From positions 186,001-250,000 of the forward strand of contig JAYZEZ010000007.1 in the NCBI GenBank assembly GCA_036337015.1: 64,000 bases of DNA, given 5' to 3'. Below the pieces are notes generated by a model, which was given only the letters and a program-made list of their open reading frames with translations, was not told where the DNA came from and ran no database searches. The position numbers and the translations under genes were made by a program. This DNA comes from Casp-alpha2 sp036337015. Its GTDB lineage: Bacteria > Pseudomonadota > Alphaproteobacteria > Rhodospirillales > Casp-alpha2. Position 1 is the stretch's first letter. The number at the start of each line of letters is the position of its first letter. Shown here piece after piece: positions 29,125 to 38,017 of this stretch.

Positions 29125-30430
29125 CGGACAACCTCCCCAAAAGCACACAAAGAGTATTATTTCACCAACACGTAGCATTGCTCTTGTTGATGTCAATAAT
29201 TTTTATGCATCATGCGAACGATTATTTTCCCCCCAACTCGAGGGCCTTCCTTTGGTGGTATTATCAAACAATGATGGCTGCATAATTGCACGCTCTCAGG
29301 AGGCAAAAGATCTAGGAATACCCATGGGCGCAGCATTTCATATGATAAAAGACATGCTCAAACGTCAGGACGTCCAAGTATATTCATCAAACTATGCGCT
29401 CTACGGCGACATGTCAGCACGCGTGGTGTCAGTGCTAAAATCCTTCACACCCTACCTCGAAGTCTACAGCATCGATGAATCGTTTCTAGACCTAACAGGA
29501 TTTTCTGATCTGCACGCTTATAGCCATAACATACGCGAAACAATCTTGCGCTGGACAGGACTACCAGTATCAGTCGGCGTCGGTTGGACCAAAACGCTAG
29601 CTAAGATTGCCAACCGAATGGCAAAAAAAGAACCCAATTTTAAAGGGGTCTTCGTTATGCCCAATGATCCAGAAGATATACTCAAACGATTTAATGTCAA
29701 AGATGTATGGGGTGTCGGTGAAAAAATAGCAATGCGATTGAAAGAATTAGAGATCAACACTGCCCTAGACCTCAAGCAAGCCAATCCTCGGTTCATTCGA
29801 GAAAAATTCAGTGTGGCGGTTGAACGCATCGTATTAGAGTTACGCGGTACACAGTGCTTATCAATAGAAACAAAGCCACCACCGCAAAAAGGGATTATAG
29901 TATCCAGAAGCTTCAGAAAGCGGATTACCAATTACAACCATCTTAAAGATGCAGTGACAACTTACACAAACCGTGCCGCTGAAAAATTGCGGAGACAAGG
30001 TCTAGTTGCAAATAAATTGACTGTAAGTTTACGCACTAGTCCTTTCGACATGACCCAAAAGCACTACGCTAATGCCGCAAACTTCATATTCTCAGAAGCC
30101 ACCATGAACACTCCTGAGATGATACAAGCAGCTGGATCGTGTCTCAAAAAAATTTATAAGCCAGGACTTGCCTACCAAAAAGCCGGAGTCTTTTTAGATG
30201 CTTTGGAAAATACCCAGATGGCACAGCGTAGCTTCTTTTCCGCACCAAGAACAAAGCGAATAAAAACTAGCACACTAATGCGAACGGTAGATCAAATTAA
30301 CGCCACCTGGGGGCGTGACACTGTACACTTCGCTATCACTGGCCGGAAGCAGGACTGGACAATGAAACAAAACCATAAAAGCCCATGTTATACGACCCGT
30401 TGGCAAGAACTTAAACAAGTGCGAAGCTGA
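29102..30430 (+). CDS. umuC: UmuC-like Y-family DNA polymerase
   Basis: A 442-residue translesion polymerase. ALVDVNNFYASCERLF holds the first metal-binding Asp, and YSIDESFLDL the second acidic pair. SVGVGWTKTLAKIANRMAKK and DVWGVGEKIAMRL (helix-hairpin-helix) complete the polymerase core. The C-terminal DUF4113 region includes RDTVHFAITGR and SPCYTTRWQEL. The ATG at 29102 overlaps umuD by 23 bases, as in other umuDC operons; an in-frame start at 29054 is less likely. Confidence 0.93.
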   Translation: MLSIPLLNGQPPQKHTKSIISPTRSIALVDVNNFYASCERLFSPQLEGLPLVVLSNNDGCIIARSQEAKDLGIPMGAAFHMIKDMLKRQDVQVYSSNYALYGDMSARVVSVLKSFTPYLEVYSIDESFLDLTGFSDLHAYSHNIRETILRWTGLPVSVGVGWTKTLAKIANRMAKKEPNFKGVFVMPNDPEDILKRFNVKDVWGVGEKIAMRLKELEINTALDLKQANPRFIREKFSVAVERIVLELRGTQCLSIETKPPPQKGIIVSRSFRKRITNYNHLKDAVTTYTNRAAEKLRRQGLVANKLTVSLRTSPFDMTQKHYANAANFIFSEATMNTPEMIQAAGSCLKKIYKPGLAYQKAGVFLDALENTQMAQRSFFSAPRTKRIKTSTLMRTVDQINATWGRDTVHFAITGRKQDWTMKQNHKSPCYTTRWQELKQVRS

Positions 30431-30439
30431 ATAGTTACA

Positions 30440-30922
30440 TCAAGCAATCTTAGACATCTGCCAGTTATCAAGAATTTCACGCGCAGAATTAGTAGATTGG
30501 TCAAAAAAAGAATCGTGACCATCAGCTTTCGCCGTCAATTCTATAATGTAACCATTAGGATCTCGAAAATAAATCGAGTGAATAAATTTATGATCAGAAA
30601 TACCACGCGGCTTCACACCTTCAGCCAACCCCCTATCAAACATCACCTGCAGATCATTTGGGGACACTTCTAACGCAATGTGCAAATCAAAGTCATGCTG
30701 ATCTTTAAATTCAAAGTATTGGCTTGGAGCCTCAAAGAAAGCTAAAAAAGATCCATCGTCCAGACCATAAAAAGTATGAAGAATATCGGCCTTTCTGCCA
30801 GTTTTTGTCTTATTAATTTTAATTGATCCCATTAACGGAAGACCGAGAAAGTCTTCATAAAATTTTCGGGTTTCCTCTGAATCTCGACAGCGATAAGCAT
30901 TGTGGTGCAGTCCTTTTATCAT
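30440..30922 (-). CDS. VOC (glyoxalase/dioxygenase fold) protein
   Basis: A 160-residue protein with paired VOC motifs. LHHNAYRCRDSEETRKFYEDFLGLP carries the first metal His (quoted in part: LHHNAYRCRD), FDLHIALEV the second His, and FRDPNGYIIEL the terminal Glu. The family includes glyoxalase I, extradiol dioxygenases and fosfomycin-type enzymes; the substrate is not evident. The ATG at 30922 has GGAG eight bases upstream, so it is preferred to the TTG at 30934. Confidence 0.78.
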   Translation of the reverse strand: MIKGLHHNAYRCRDSEETRKFYEDFLGLPLMGSIKINKTKTGRKADILHTFYGLDDGSFLAFFEAPSQYFEFKDQHDFDLHIALEVSPNDLQVMFDRGLAEGVKPRGISDHKFIHSIYFRDPNGYIIELTAKADGHDSFFDQSTNSAREILDNWQMSKIA

Positions 30923-31205
30923 AATCTTCTCCAAACCCTACCAATTAAAAATATTCTAGTTGTCATGCTGCTTGCCTTAGCAGAAAGAATATTTACCTTA
31001 TTCCTTCTTAAGGGATCAACTTGGCGAAAACCATAAATAGACTTCAAAATAAGTGAATTTAAAGGTATTAATTAAATACATCAAAAGCCTATTATACCTC
31101 ATGCTTATTTTATCAATTAATGACAATTAATTTTATAGACTCCCTTTAGGGGCAAGCACTAGGAGTGCTCTATTTTCTCACCTTACCCTGAAAGATAATA
31201 GAAAA

Positions 31206-31958
31206 ATGTTTGGTCTGGAACTTTCATTGCTCGCCATCTTATCAGGAGCGTTATTCATTGGTGGAATGGTAAAAGGTATCATAGCGATTGGGTTGCCTAT
31301 AGTATCTATAGCAATTCTTCTAAATTTTTTTCCGCCATTAAAAGTATTAGGCATCCTGATAATGCCGATGCTTGCAACCAATCTATGGCAGGCTTTAAAT
31401 TCTGGGAGTCTACTAGAGCCTCTCCAGAGGTTTTGGCCGATGATAGTAACAGGAATATTTTTTTTAATCATCGGAGCACAAATAGTAGTTAGTTTAAATA
31501 GCGTCATTCTGTTCGGTGTATTGGGTGCTTGTGTTGTCCTATTTTCCACAATAAGCCTAGTGCATCCTAACATGCCGCCAATTCAGCCAAAGACAGAAAA
31601 ATGGGCTGGACCACTAGCTGGTGCAATGGGTGGTCTATTAGGTGGCATATCAACTATTTGGGGGCCGCCCATGACTATGTATTTTGTGATGCTTAAACTC
31701 CCTAAGGATGAGTTCGTTAGAAGCGTCGGAATGGCATGGTTTGCATTCTCAATACCGATAACTTTTTCCTATTGGCAAAATGGAATCTTTTCTGGTGATA
31801 TAATATATTTATCTGTTTTTGCATGCATCCCAGGCATGATTGGAATTCATATTGGTGAATTATTGAGAAAACGAATTAATCAAGATACCTTTCGAAAAGT
31901 GATGCTAGTTACACTACTTTTTTTAGGTTTGAATTTAATCAGAAGGGCTTTATTTTAA
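31206..31958 (+). CDS. TauE/SafE-type (TSUP) anion exporter
   Basis: A 250-residue membrane protein with about eight hydrophobic segments and the TSUP repeat features (FIGGMVKGIIAIGLPIV, AGAMGGLLGGISTIWGPPM). TauE/TSUP members are the usual sulfite exporters beside xsc genes. Sulfite released by Xsc must be exported or oxidised, and no sulfite dehydrogenase is seen here, so sulfite export is the probable role. It precedes the NSS transporter by 25 bases on the same strand. Confidence 0.82.
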   Translation: MFGLELSLLAILSGALFIGGMVKGIIAIGLPIVSIAILLNFFPPLKVLGILIMPMLATNLWQALNSGSLLEPLQRFWPMIVTGIFFLIIGAQIVVSLNSVILFGVLGACVVLFSTISLVHPNMPPIQPKTEKWAGPLAGAMGGLLGGISTIWGPPMTMYFVMLKLPKDEFVRSVGMAWFAFSIPITFSYWQNGIFSGDIIYLSVFACIPGMIGIHIGELLRKRINQDTFRKVMLVTLLFLGLNLIRRALF

Positions 31959-31983
31959 AAAGAACCTATATAAAGGAAAAAAT

Positions 31984-33315
31984 ATGACAGTGAACCGTGG
32001 ACATTTTGGCACACGATTAGGGTTTGTTTTAGCAGCTGCTGGGTCCGCAATCGGCCTAGGAAATATATGGAAATTTCCTTATCTAGCAGGAGAAAATGGC
32101 GGTGCTGTATTTCTTATTCTTTATCTGGGATTTGTTTTCACCATCGGCCTAAGTGTCATGCTGGCAGAATTAGCAATTGGTCGGACAACCCAACGTAACC
32201 CCGTTGGTGCATTTAATGCTTTAAAAAAGGGGCCCTGGACCGCTGTAGGTGGTATGGGCGTGTTTGCAGGATTCTTTATTTTATCCTTTTATAGTGTAGT
32301 GGGAGGCTGGACCTTAGCATACGCTATCAAGTCAGCAACTGGTCTATTGGCAACTCAGGATGTTAATGCACTGGGAAATGCCTTCGGAGGCTTTATTAAA
32401 AATCCATTAGAACCTTTAATTTACCATGCATTATTCATGGCTATTACTATCACAATTGTTGTACGCGGTGTTGATATTGGTATCGAACGTGCCTGTCGAA
32501 TATTGATGCCATTATTATTCCTTTTAATATTGGTATTATGTGCACGCTCTTTGACACTTCCCGGTGCTGACGCGGGAATTGCTTTTTATCTTAAACCTGA
32601 CTTTTCTAAGATCAATGGCAGCATGGTCACCTCTGCACTAGGTCATGCTTTTTTCTCACTTTCGCTAGGAATGGGTGCAATGATTACCTATGGCTCATAT
32701 CTATCAAATAAGGTCAACTTGCCTCAAGCAGCACTTTGGGTAACTTCACTAGATAGCATAATTGCCGTAATGGCCGGCTTCATGATTTTACCAGCAGTAT
32801 TTGCATTCGGTTATGACCCTGCGGCTGGGCCAGGTCTGACTTTTATCACTCTTCCAGCAGTATTTTCTCAAATACCTGGAGGCATGATTTTTGGTACTTT
32901 ATTCTTCATACTACTTGCTGTGGCAGCTTTAACATCCGCTATTTCACTTATTGAGGTTGTTATTGCTTATCTCATTGATGAAAGAAAGCTATCAAGGCCC
33001 CGTGCAGCTATAGTTTCAGGGACTACAATTTTTCTTCTCGGAATTCCATCCTCGCTCTCTCTTGGCATTTGGAGCGACTTTACTGTCGCTGGAAAAAATA
33101 TTTTTGATATAATGGATTATTTAGCTTCTAATATTATGTTGCCGGCTGGTGGTATTTTTATTGCTTTATTTGCAGGTTGGGTGGCGTTCCCCAAAATCAT
33201 GGATGGTCCCAAAGGAGGGATTGGAAATGATTTTCGATGGACTTGGATTTGGCAAATTATTTGTCGCTATATAGCACCTGCAGCTATTGCTGTTATTTTG
33301 ATATCTGGACTTTAA
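31984..33315 (+). CDS. NSS/SNF-family sodium-dependent transporter
   Basis: A 443-residue symporter with 11-12 hydrophobic segments. GSAIGLGNIWKFPYLAGENGG is the NSS signature around the Na+ and substrate sites (quoted in part: GLGNIWKFPYLAGENGG), and FFSLSLGMGAMITYGSY lies in TM6-7. Bacterial NSS proteins move amino acids such as Leu, Trp or Tyr; animal members include the taurine transporter. Next to the exporter and within the sulfonate island, taurine or a related amino sulfonate is a reasonable guess. Its stop shares bases with the converging oxidoreductase. Confidence 0.85.
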   Translation: MTVNRGHFGTRLGFVLAAAGSAIGLGNIWKFPYLAGENGGAVFLILYLGFVFTIGLSVMLAELAIGRTTQRNPVGAFNALKKGPWTAVGGMGVFAGFFILSFYSVVGGWTLAYAIKSATGLLATQDVNALGNAFGGFIKNPLEPLIYHALFMAITITIVVRGVDIGIERACRILMPLLFLLILVLCARSLTLPGADAGIAFYLKPDFSKINGSMVTSALGHAFFSLSLGMGAMITYGSYLSNKVNLPQAALWVTSLDSIIAVMAGFMILPAVFAFGYDPAAGPGLTFITLPAVFSQIPGGMIFGTLFFILLAVAALTSAISLIEVVIAYLIDERKLSRPRAAIVSGTTIFLLGIPSSLSLGIWSDFTVAGKNIFDIMDYLASNIMLPAGGIFIALFAGWVAFPKIMDGPKGGIGNDFRWTWIWQIICRYIAPAAIAVILISGL

Positions 33316-34307
33316 TTTTTACCAGATACTAACAATAATTTTCCTTTTGATTGGCGTCCTTCTATAGCTTTATGAGCAAGAGCAGCCTGAGATAAGGGAA
33401 AAGTATGACCAATGGTAACAGTAAGATTGCCATCAATGTAATGCCTATATAGGTCATGAGAGCGTTTGGCACGAGCCTCAGCTGTTGGAATGTAACTCGC
33501 CAAGTGCGGACGGGTAAAGAAGACGGATCCAGCCTCGGCTAGATCAAGAGGATCCAATGCACCGATAGCCCCAGAAGCATTTCCATTATTAGAAAGCACC
33601 CCCCGGGATTTCAAGCATTTGAGACTACCCTTTATAGTTTCTTTGCCAACAGAATCGTAAACCACGTCCACACCCTCACCATTAGTTATATCAAGAACAG
33701 CTTCTGCAAAATCAACATCACGATAAAGAATACAATGATCAGCACCGCGAGCCATTGCTATCTCAGCTTTTTCTTGACTGCCAACGGTTGCGATTACTTG
33801 AGCACCACGAATTTTAGCAAGCTGAATAGCAAGTTGCCCCATACCTCCGGCACCAGCATGAATAAGACATGTGTGATCTTTTGTTAATGGAAATAAAGAA
33901 TGGGTTAAATAGTGTGCTGTCATGCCCTGAAGCTGTAATGCCGTAGCAATATCTAAGGGAATATCAGCTGGTATTTTCACTAACTTCCAAGCAGGAACAA
34001 CAGCAAAGTCTGCGTAGCTGCCAACCTCGAGGCAATAGCTTACTGCATCCCCTTTTGTAAATTCAGTGACACCAGGACCAACAGCTTCCACTAATCCCGC
34101 ACCTTCCATACCAAGAGTAAAAGGTGGTCTATTAGGATAAGTCTCAAGCTTACGAAAAACTCCAGCACGCATATAAACATCTATGAAGTTAATACCTGCG
34201 TAAGCAATTCTAACTAATACTTCGCCAGCTCCAAACGCAGGCTCAGGAACCTCAATAAATTGGAGTTTATCTGAGTTACCGTATTCTTTAACTTGTACAG
34301 CCTTCAT
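33312..34307 (-). CDS. MDR-family quinone oxidoreductase
   Basis: A 331-residue zinc-free MDR enzyme. YAGINFIDVYMRAG and GMEGAGLVEAVGPGV lie in the catalytic domain; HAGAGGMGQLAIQLAK is the NADPH-binding turn. The family's named reaction is quinone reduction with NADPH, but many members reduce other carbonyls. It overlaps the SucD-like gene by 4 bases and is the last gene of a four-gene operon with the ligase subunits and the acylating dehydrogenase, so it may act on the same intermediate. Confidence 0.82.
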   Translation of the reverse strand: MKAVQVKEYGNSDKLQFIEVPEPAFGAGEVLVRIAYAGINFIDVYMRAGVFRKLETYPNRPPFTLGMEGAGLVEAVGPGVTEFTKGDAVSYCLEVGSYADFAVVPAWKLVKIPADIPLDIATALQLQGMTAHYLTHSLFPLTKDHTCLIHAGAGGMGQLAIQLAKIRGAQVIATVGSQEKAEIAMARGADHCILYRDVDFAEAVLDITNGEGVDVVYDSVGKETIKGSLKCLKSRGVLSNNGNASGAIGALDPLDLAEAGSVFFTRPHLASYIPTAEARAKRSHDLYRHYIDGNLTVTIGHTFPLSQAALAHKAIEGRQSKGKLLLVSGKN

Positions 34308-35179
34308 AAACCCAGCTGTTCTTTTAAAACATCTCCAACATCAGACGGGGTTGCAAGAACAGTTGCACCTGCAGCTTCTAAAGTAGTTTTTTTCGATTTA
34401 TATGTACCCAGATTACCCATTACAATTGCCCCTGCATGACCCATTTTTTTTCCTGCTGGGGAGGCACCACCGGCAATAAAGGCAATGACCGGTTTGTTCA
34501 TACTAGCAGCATATTCAGCAGCATCTTCCTCCATAGTACCACCAATTTCCCCTACAATAACTACAGCATTAGTGCCTTCAAAACCATCTAACGCCTCAAG
34601 TGCATCCCGTGTCGTCGTGCCAATGACAGGATCTCCACCAATTCCAATGAAGGCTGATTGTCCATAACCAGCCGTAACTATATTTTGGCACATCAATGTT
34701 CCAAGACTACCAGAACGAGAGATAACCCCTACAGAGCCCTTCTTGAAAATTCTTTCATTAAAAGCTGGCATAAAACCTTGGAAGCATTCATCAATAGTTA
34801 CTGATCCAGCTGTATTAGGACCAGTGATATGGGTTTTTGCTTCCTTGGCTGCCGCCATTATGTACATCACATCTTGTACAGGAATATGCTCAGTTAAAAT
34901 GCAAATATTTTTCGCCCCCGCTTCAATAGCATCCAAGGCAGCATGTTTCACACCTAAAGGCGGAATAAACAAAACCGATGCATCGAATGGTGTTTTTTCC
35001 ATAGCTTCAACAGCCGAAGCATAAACCGGAACACCACAATGTTCTGTACCAGCTTTCTTAGGATTAACACCAGCTACGACATTGGTACCGTACTGTTGCA
35101 TCAATCGGGTCCAAAAAGTACCCTGTTTACCTGTGATTCCTTGAATTAGTATACGGTGTTTTTGTCTAACTATTCTCAT
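34304..35179 (-). CDS. SucD-like CoA ligase alpha subunit (substrate uncertain)
   Basis: A 291-residue subunit of an ADP-forming acyl-CoA synthetase. ILIQGITGKQG is the CoA-binding loop, GSVGVISRSGSLGTLM is in the second domain, and the phospho-histidine lies in KKMGHAGAIVMGN. It is paired with the SucC-like gene (overlapping starts and stops) and preceded by an acylating aldehyde dehydrogenase. No TCA genes are near, so a dedicated acid:CoA ligase, for example for sulfoacetate, is more likely than succinyl-CoA synthetase. Confidence 0.82.
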   Translation of the reverse strand: MRIVRQKHRILIQGITGKQGTFWTRLMQQYGTNVVAGVNPKKAGTEHCGVPVYASAVEAMEKTPFDASVLFIPPLGVKHAALDAIEAGAKNICILTEHIPVQDVMYIMAAAKEAKTHITGPNTAGSVTIDECFQGFMPAFNERIFKKGSVGVISRSGSLGTLMCQNIVTAGYGQSAFIGIGGDPVIGTTTRDALEALDGFEGTNAVVIVGEIGGTMEEDAAEYAASMNKPVIAFIAGGASPAGKKMGHAGAIVMGNLGTYKSKKTTLEAAGATVLATPSDVGDVLKEQLGL

Positions 35180-36300
35180 TTTGCAGCCTCTACAGCAGCG
35201 CGACTTGCAGCATCCATATCTTTATAAGGATCCATACCAAGCCGATCTTTAAGCATCTTAATAGCCTCCTCATCACCAGTGCCAGCTATTGAAAAGAAAA
35301 CAGGTATCTCAGGACCAAGCTCATCCCATGCATTGAGCAGCCCCTCCATCATTACTTCACAACGTGCAAATGCACCGCAAAAATTTACAACTAAAGATTT
35401 AATACCAGGTTTATCTAAAACCAACTCCAAAGCCGTTTGTGCTTTGGTATAAGCCTGACCACCTATTTCACAGAAATTTGCTGGCTTCCCACCGTAGTGA
35501 CGAACTACGTCCATGGTTGTCATAGTCAATCCGGCACCGTTTGCTAGTACACCAACATCTCCATCCAACTCTATGTATTTTATTTCAGCTTCTTCACCTC
35601 GCTGTTCTAGCGCGGTCAGTCTTTCCGGAGATCCACCCTGTGCCAATTGTTCATGACGCTTGATTGCTGAATCATCTAGAACGTATTTACAGTCTAAAGC
35701 CACCAACCTGCCATCTATTGTTTCTGCCAGTGGATTTATTTCGAGTAATTCTGCATCGTTATCAATATACACGTTATAAAGTTTGACAAGAAACTCAGAA
35801 ATTTTGCTTGAAATGTCACCAAGATCTAATTCACTAAGTAGAAAATCGGCATCAGAGACTTTAAAACCTTTACGAATATCAATTGTCTGCTGCTTTAACT
35901 TCTCAGGCTTAGATAAAGAAACTTCCTCAATATCCATTCCACCTTCAGTAGAAAACATCACTAGCGGGCCCTTAGATCCAGCATCATTCATTATACTGGC
36001 GTAGAACTCCCGCATAATTTCGGAACGTCTCTCTATAAGCAGGCCTTCTACACGGTGACCAGCTATCTCCATACCAAGTATTGCCTCAGCAGCGATACGG
36101 GTTTCTTCCAAAGTATCAGCCTTTTTAATTCCACCCGCCTTACCTCTTTTCCCCGTTGGCACCTGTGCTTTAACGATACAGGGTCCGATTTCATCCTGAA
36201 CTTCAACCGCATTATTAACGCTGCAAACATAACGACCTTTTGGGACTTCGATACCACGAGTCTTTAATAGTGGCTTCGCAACATGTTCTTCAAAATTCAT
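35176..36300 (-). CDS. SucC-like CoA ligase beta subunit (substrate uncertain)
   Basis: A 374-residue ATP-grasp subunit. VKAQVPTGKRGKAGG binds nucleotide, LLEINPLAET holds a metal ligand, and VLANGAGLTMTTMDVVRHYGG resembles SucC. The expected LDVGGGA is replaced by FCEIGGQA, and VNFCGAFARCEVMMEG differs from the usual VNIFGGI, so the substrate pocket departs from succinyl-CoA synthetase. It overlaps the SucD-like gene by 4 bases and starts 5 bases after the dehydrogenase gene. Confidence 0.82.
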   Translation of the reverse strand: MNFEEHVAKPLLKTRGIEVPKGRYVCSVNNAVEVQDEIGPCIVKAQVPTGKRGKAGGIKKADTLEETRIAAEAILGMEIAGHRVEGLLIERRSEIMREFYASIMNDAGSKGPLVMFSTEGGMDIEEVSLSKPEKLKQQTIDIRKGFKVSDADFLLSELDLGDISSKISEFLVKLYNVYIDNDAELLEINPLAETIDGRLVALDCKYVLDDSAIKRHEQLAQGGSPERLTALEQRGEEAEIKYIELDGDVGVLANGAGLTMTTMDVVRHYGGKPANFCEIGGQAYTKAQTALELVLDKPGIKSLVVNFCGAFARCEVMMEGLLNAWDELGPEIPVFFSIAGTGDEEAIKMLKDRLGMDPYKDMDAASRAAVEAAK

Positions 36301-36305
36301 TTATT

Positions 36306-37736
36306 TTACTTTCCAAACTTTCCCCAATAATCTCCAAAAAGATCATCTTCGGATGGCTTATCTTCAGGAATTTCAGTCACTAAATGAGTGATATTAATGA
36401 AATTTCTATAATTGAGATTCTCAGATATTGAATTACCAGCCCAAGTGCCACACCCCATAGATAAAGTAAACGGCAACCCATTAGTGAAGCTACCACCATT
36501 TCCATAAGTATGCGCTTGATTAACCAAGACTCTAACTGTAGCTAACTCCTCTGCCAATTTACGCGCATGATCCATATTTTCTGTGTGGATACCTACCGAG
36601 TGACCACGCCCACAAACATTCATAATAGAATCAGTCTGTCCCATAGCATCGTCAAAATCTCGAGCCTTATATACAGTCAACACAAGCGACAGTTTTTCAT
36701 CACAGAATGGTGTTTCATTCCCTGGGTTTTTATCTTCAACCATGAAAAATTTAGCCTCAAATGCTTCTGGTGCGAGGCCAGCTTCCTTTGCAAAAATATC
36801 CGGGTCTTTAGCTATAACCTTACGATTAAGGTGACCATCTTTCCAAAGCGTATTTTTGATTCTTTCTTTTTCATCAGCCGTAGTCATATAACCGCCAGCT
36901 TTTTTGAGTTCTTGGATCGCATCATCATAAATATCTTCCAGAATAATCAACTGATTTTCAGAGGAACACGAAGTAGAGTTATCAAAAATCTTAGACATTG
37001 TTATTTTTTCTGCAGCGCTTCTCAGGTCGGCGGTAGAGTCAATTATCACCGAGACATTACCTGCGCCAACACCAATGGCAGGCGTGCCCGAGGAATAGGC
37101 ACGGCGAACATTGTTCTGCGAACCTGTTACAACAACTAGATCAGCAGCTTCCATTAGTGACTGAGTCAAAGCCTTATTCACTGGCTGCGGCAAGACTTGA
37201 ACTAGATCTGCTGGTAAACCTATTTTTATTAATTCGGCACGCATATATTCGACAGTTTGGGTCGTAGTCGAAGCTCCAGCTGGACTAGGTGCAACAATCA
37301 CAGCGTTGCGACCTTTTAAGGCCATCATTGCTTTGTTGACAGGAGTTGCTGCTGGATTTGTTGACGGTGCTATTGCAGCTACAACGCCAACAGGTTTAGC
37401 ATACTTATACAGACCCTTAGTTTTTACTTCTTCAATGATGCCAACGGTTTTTACTCGCATCAAATCACGCAAACAGCCGAAAGTCTTACGTTGGTTCTTA
37501 ATTATCTTACTATTAATATTACCAAGACCGGTATCGGCAACCGCTCTTTCGGCCAACTCACGTGCTCTTTCTGGTTCATAAATTGCCCATGCTAGCGCAG
37601 TCACTGCCTCATCTACCCGCGCTTGATCAGCAGAAAAAAAATCGTCCATAGCGTCGCGGGCACTCTTAACAAGGGCGGCTACAATTTTCGTTTCATGCTC
37701 TGAAGAAGGGGTGTTATCAATAGTGAGCTGGTTCAT
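36306..37736 (-). CDS. CoA-acylating aldehyde dehydrogenase, SauS-like
   Basis: A 476-residue NAD(P)-dependent dehydrogenase. The catalytic Cys257 is in FDNSTSCSSENQ, and the cofactor loop is APSTNP (124-129). The usual ELGGK of hydrolytic enzymes is replaced by GVGAGNVSV, which fits acylating enzymes that exchange aldehyde and acyl-CoA. Its operon partners are a two-subunit CoA ligase; its neighbourhood is xsc/pta. Together these suggest sulfoacetyl-CoA to sulfoacetaldehyde (the SauS reaction). It could instead act on another small aldehyde. Confidence 0.82.
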   Translation of the reverse strand: MNQLTIDNTPSSEHETKIVAALVKSARDAMDDFFSADQARVDEAVTALAWAIYEPERARELAERAVADTGLGNINSKIIKNQRKTFGCLRDLMRVKTVGIIEEVKTKGLYKYAKPVGVVAAIAPSTNPAATPVNKAMMALKGRNAVIVAPSPAGASTTTQTVEYMRAELIKIGLPADLVQVLPQPVNKALTQSLMEAADLVVVTGSQNNVRRAYSSGTPAIGVGAGNVSVIIDSTADLRSAAEKITMSKIFDNSTSCSSENQLIILEDIYDDAIQELKKAGGYMTTADEKERIKNTLWKDGHLNRKVIAKDPDIFAKEAGLAPEAFEAKFFMVEDKNPGNETPFCDEKLSLVLTVYKARDFDDAMGQTDSIMNVCGRGHSVGIHTENMDHARKLAEELATVRVLVNQAHTYGNGGSFTNGLPFTLSMGCGTWAGNSISENLNYRNFINITHLVTEIPEDKPSEDDLFGDYWGKFGK

Positions 37737-38017
37737 AATGGTTTGTTCCTAATTTTAAAATAATAGAATTACCCTGATATCAAAGAAAAAATCGACAATC
37801 GAACAACTACTTATTTAAAACCTTGTATTTCTATAAAAAAATTTTCTTTATTCTATACTCAACAAGTCTACAAATTTTTTTAGTCAACTCCCAGCCGTAA
37901 ACTAAACAAATTAAAAGCAACTGAAAAGGGCACGAAATTTCCACTTCTCCAATACAACCAAAAAAGCAAAATCAAACACTTGTTGCCTTCTTTAAAGGGG
38001 TAGGTGACGGACTGAGC

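Noticed and set aside
31155..31169. Short hairpin AGCAC-GTGCT before the TauE-type gene as a terminator
   Set aside because: The stem is only five bases and no plus-strand gene lies upstream to terminate.
34304..36300. Calling this pair the TCA-cycle succinyl-CoA synthetase
   Set aside because: Loop motifs differ from SucC, the operon holds an acylating aldehyde dehydrogenase, and no other TCA genes are beside it.
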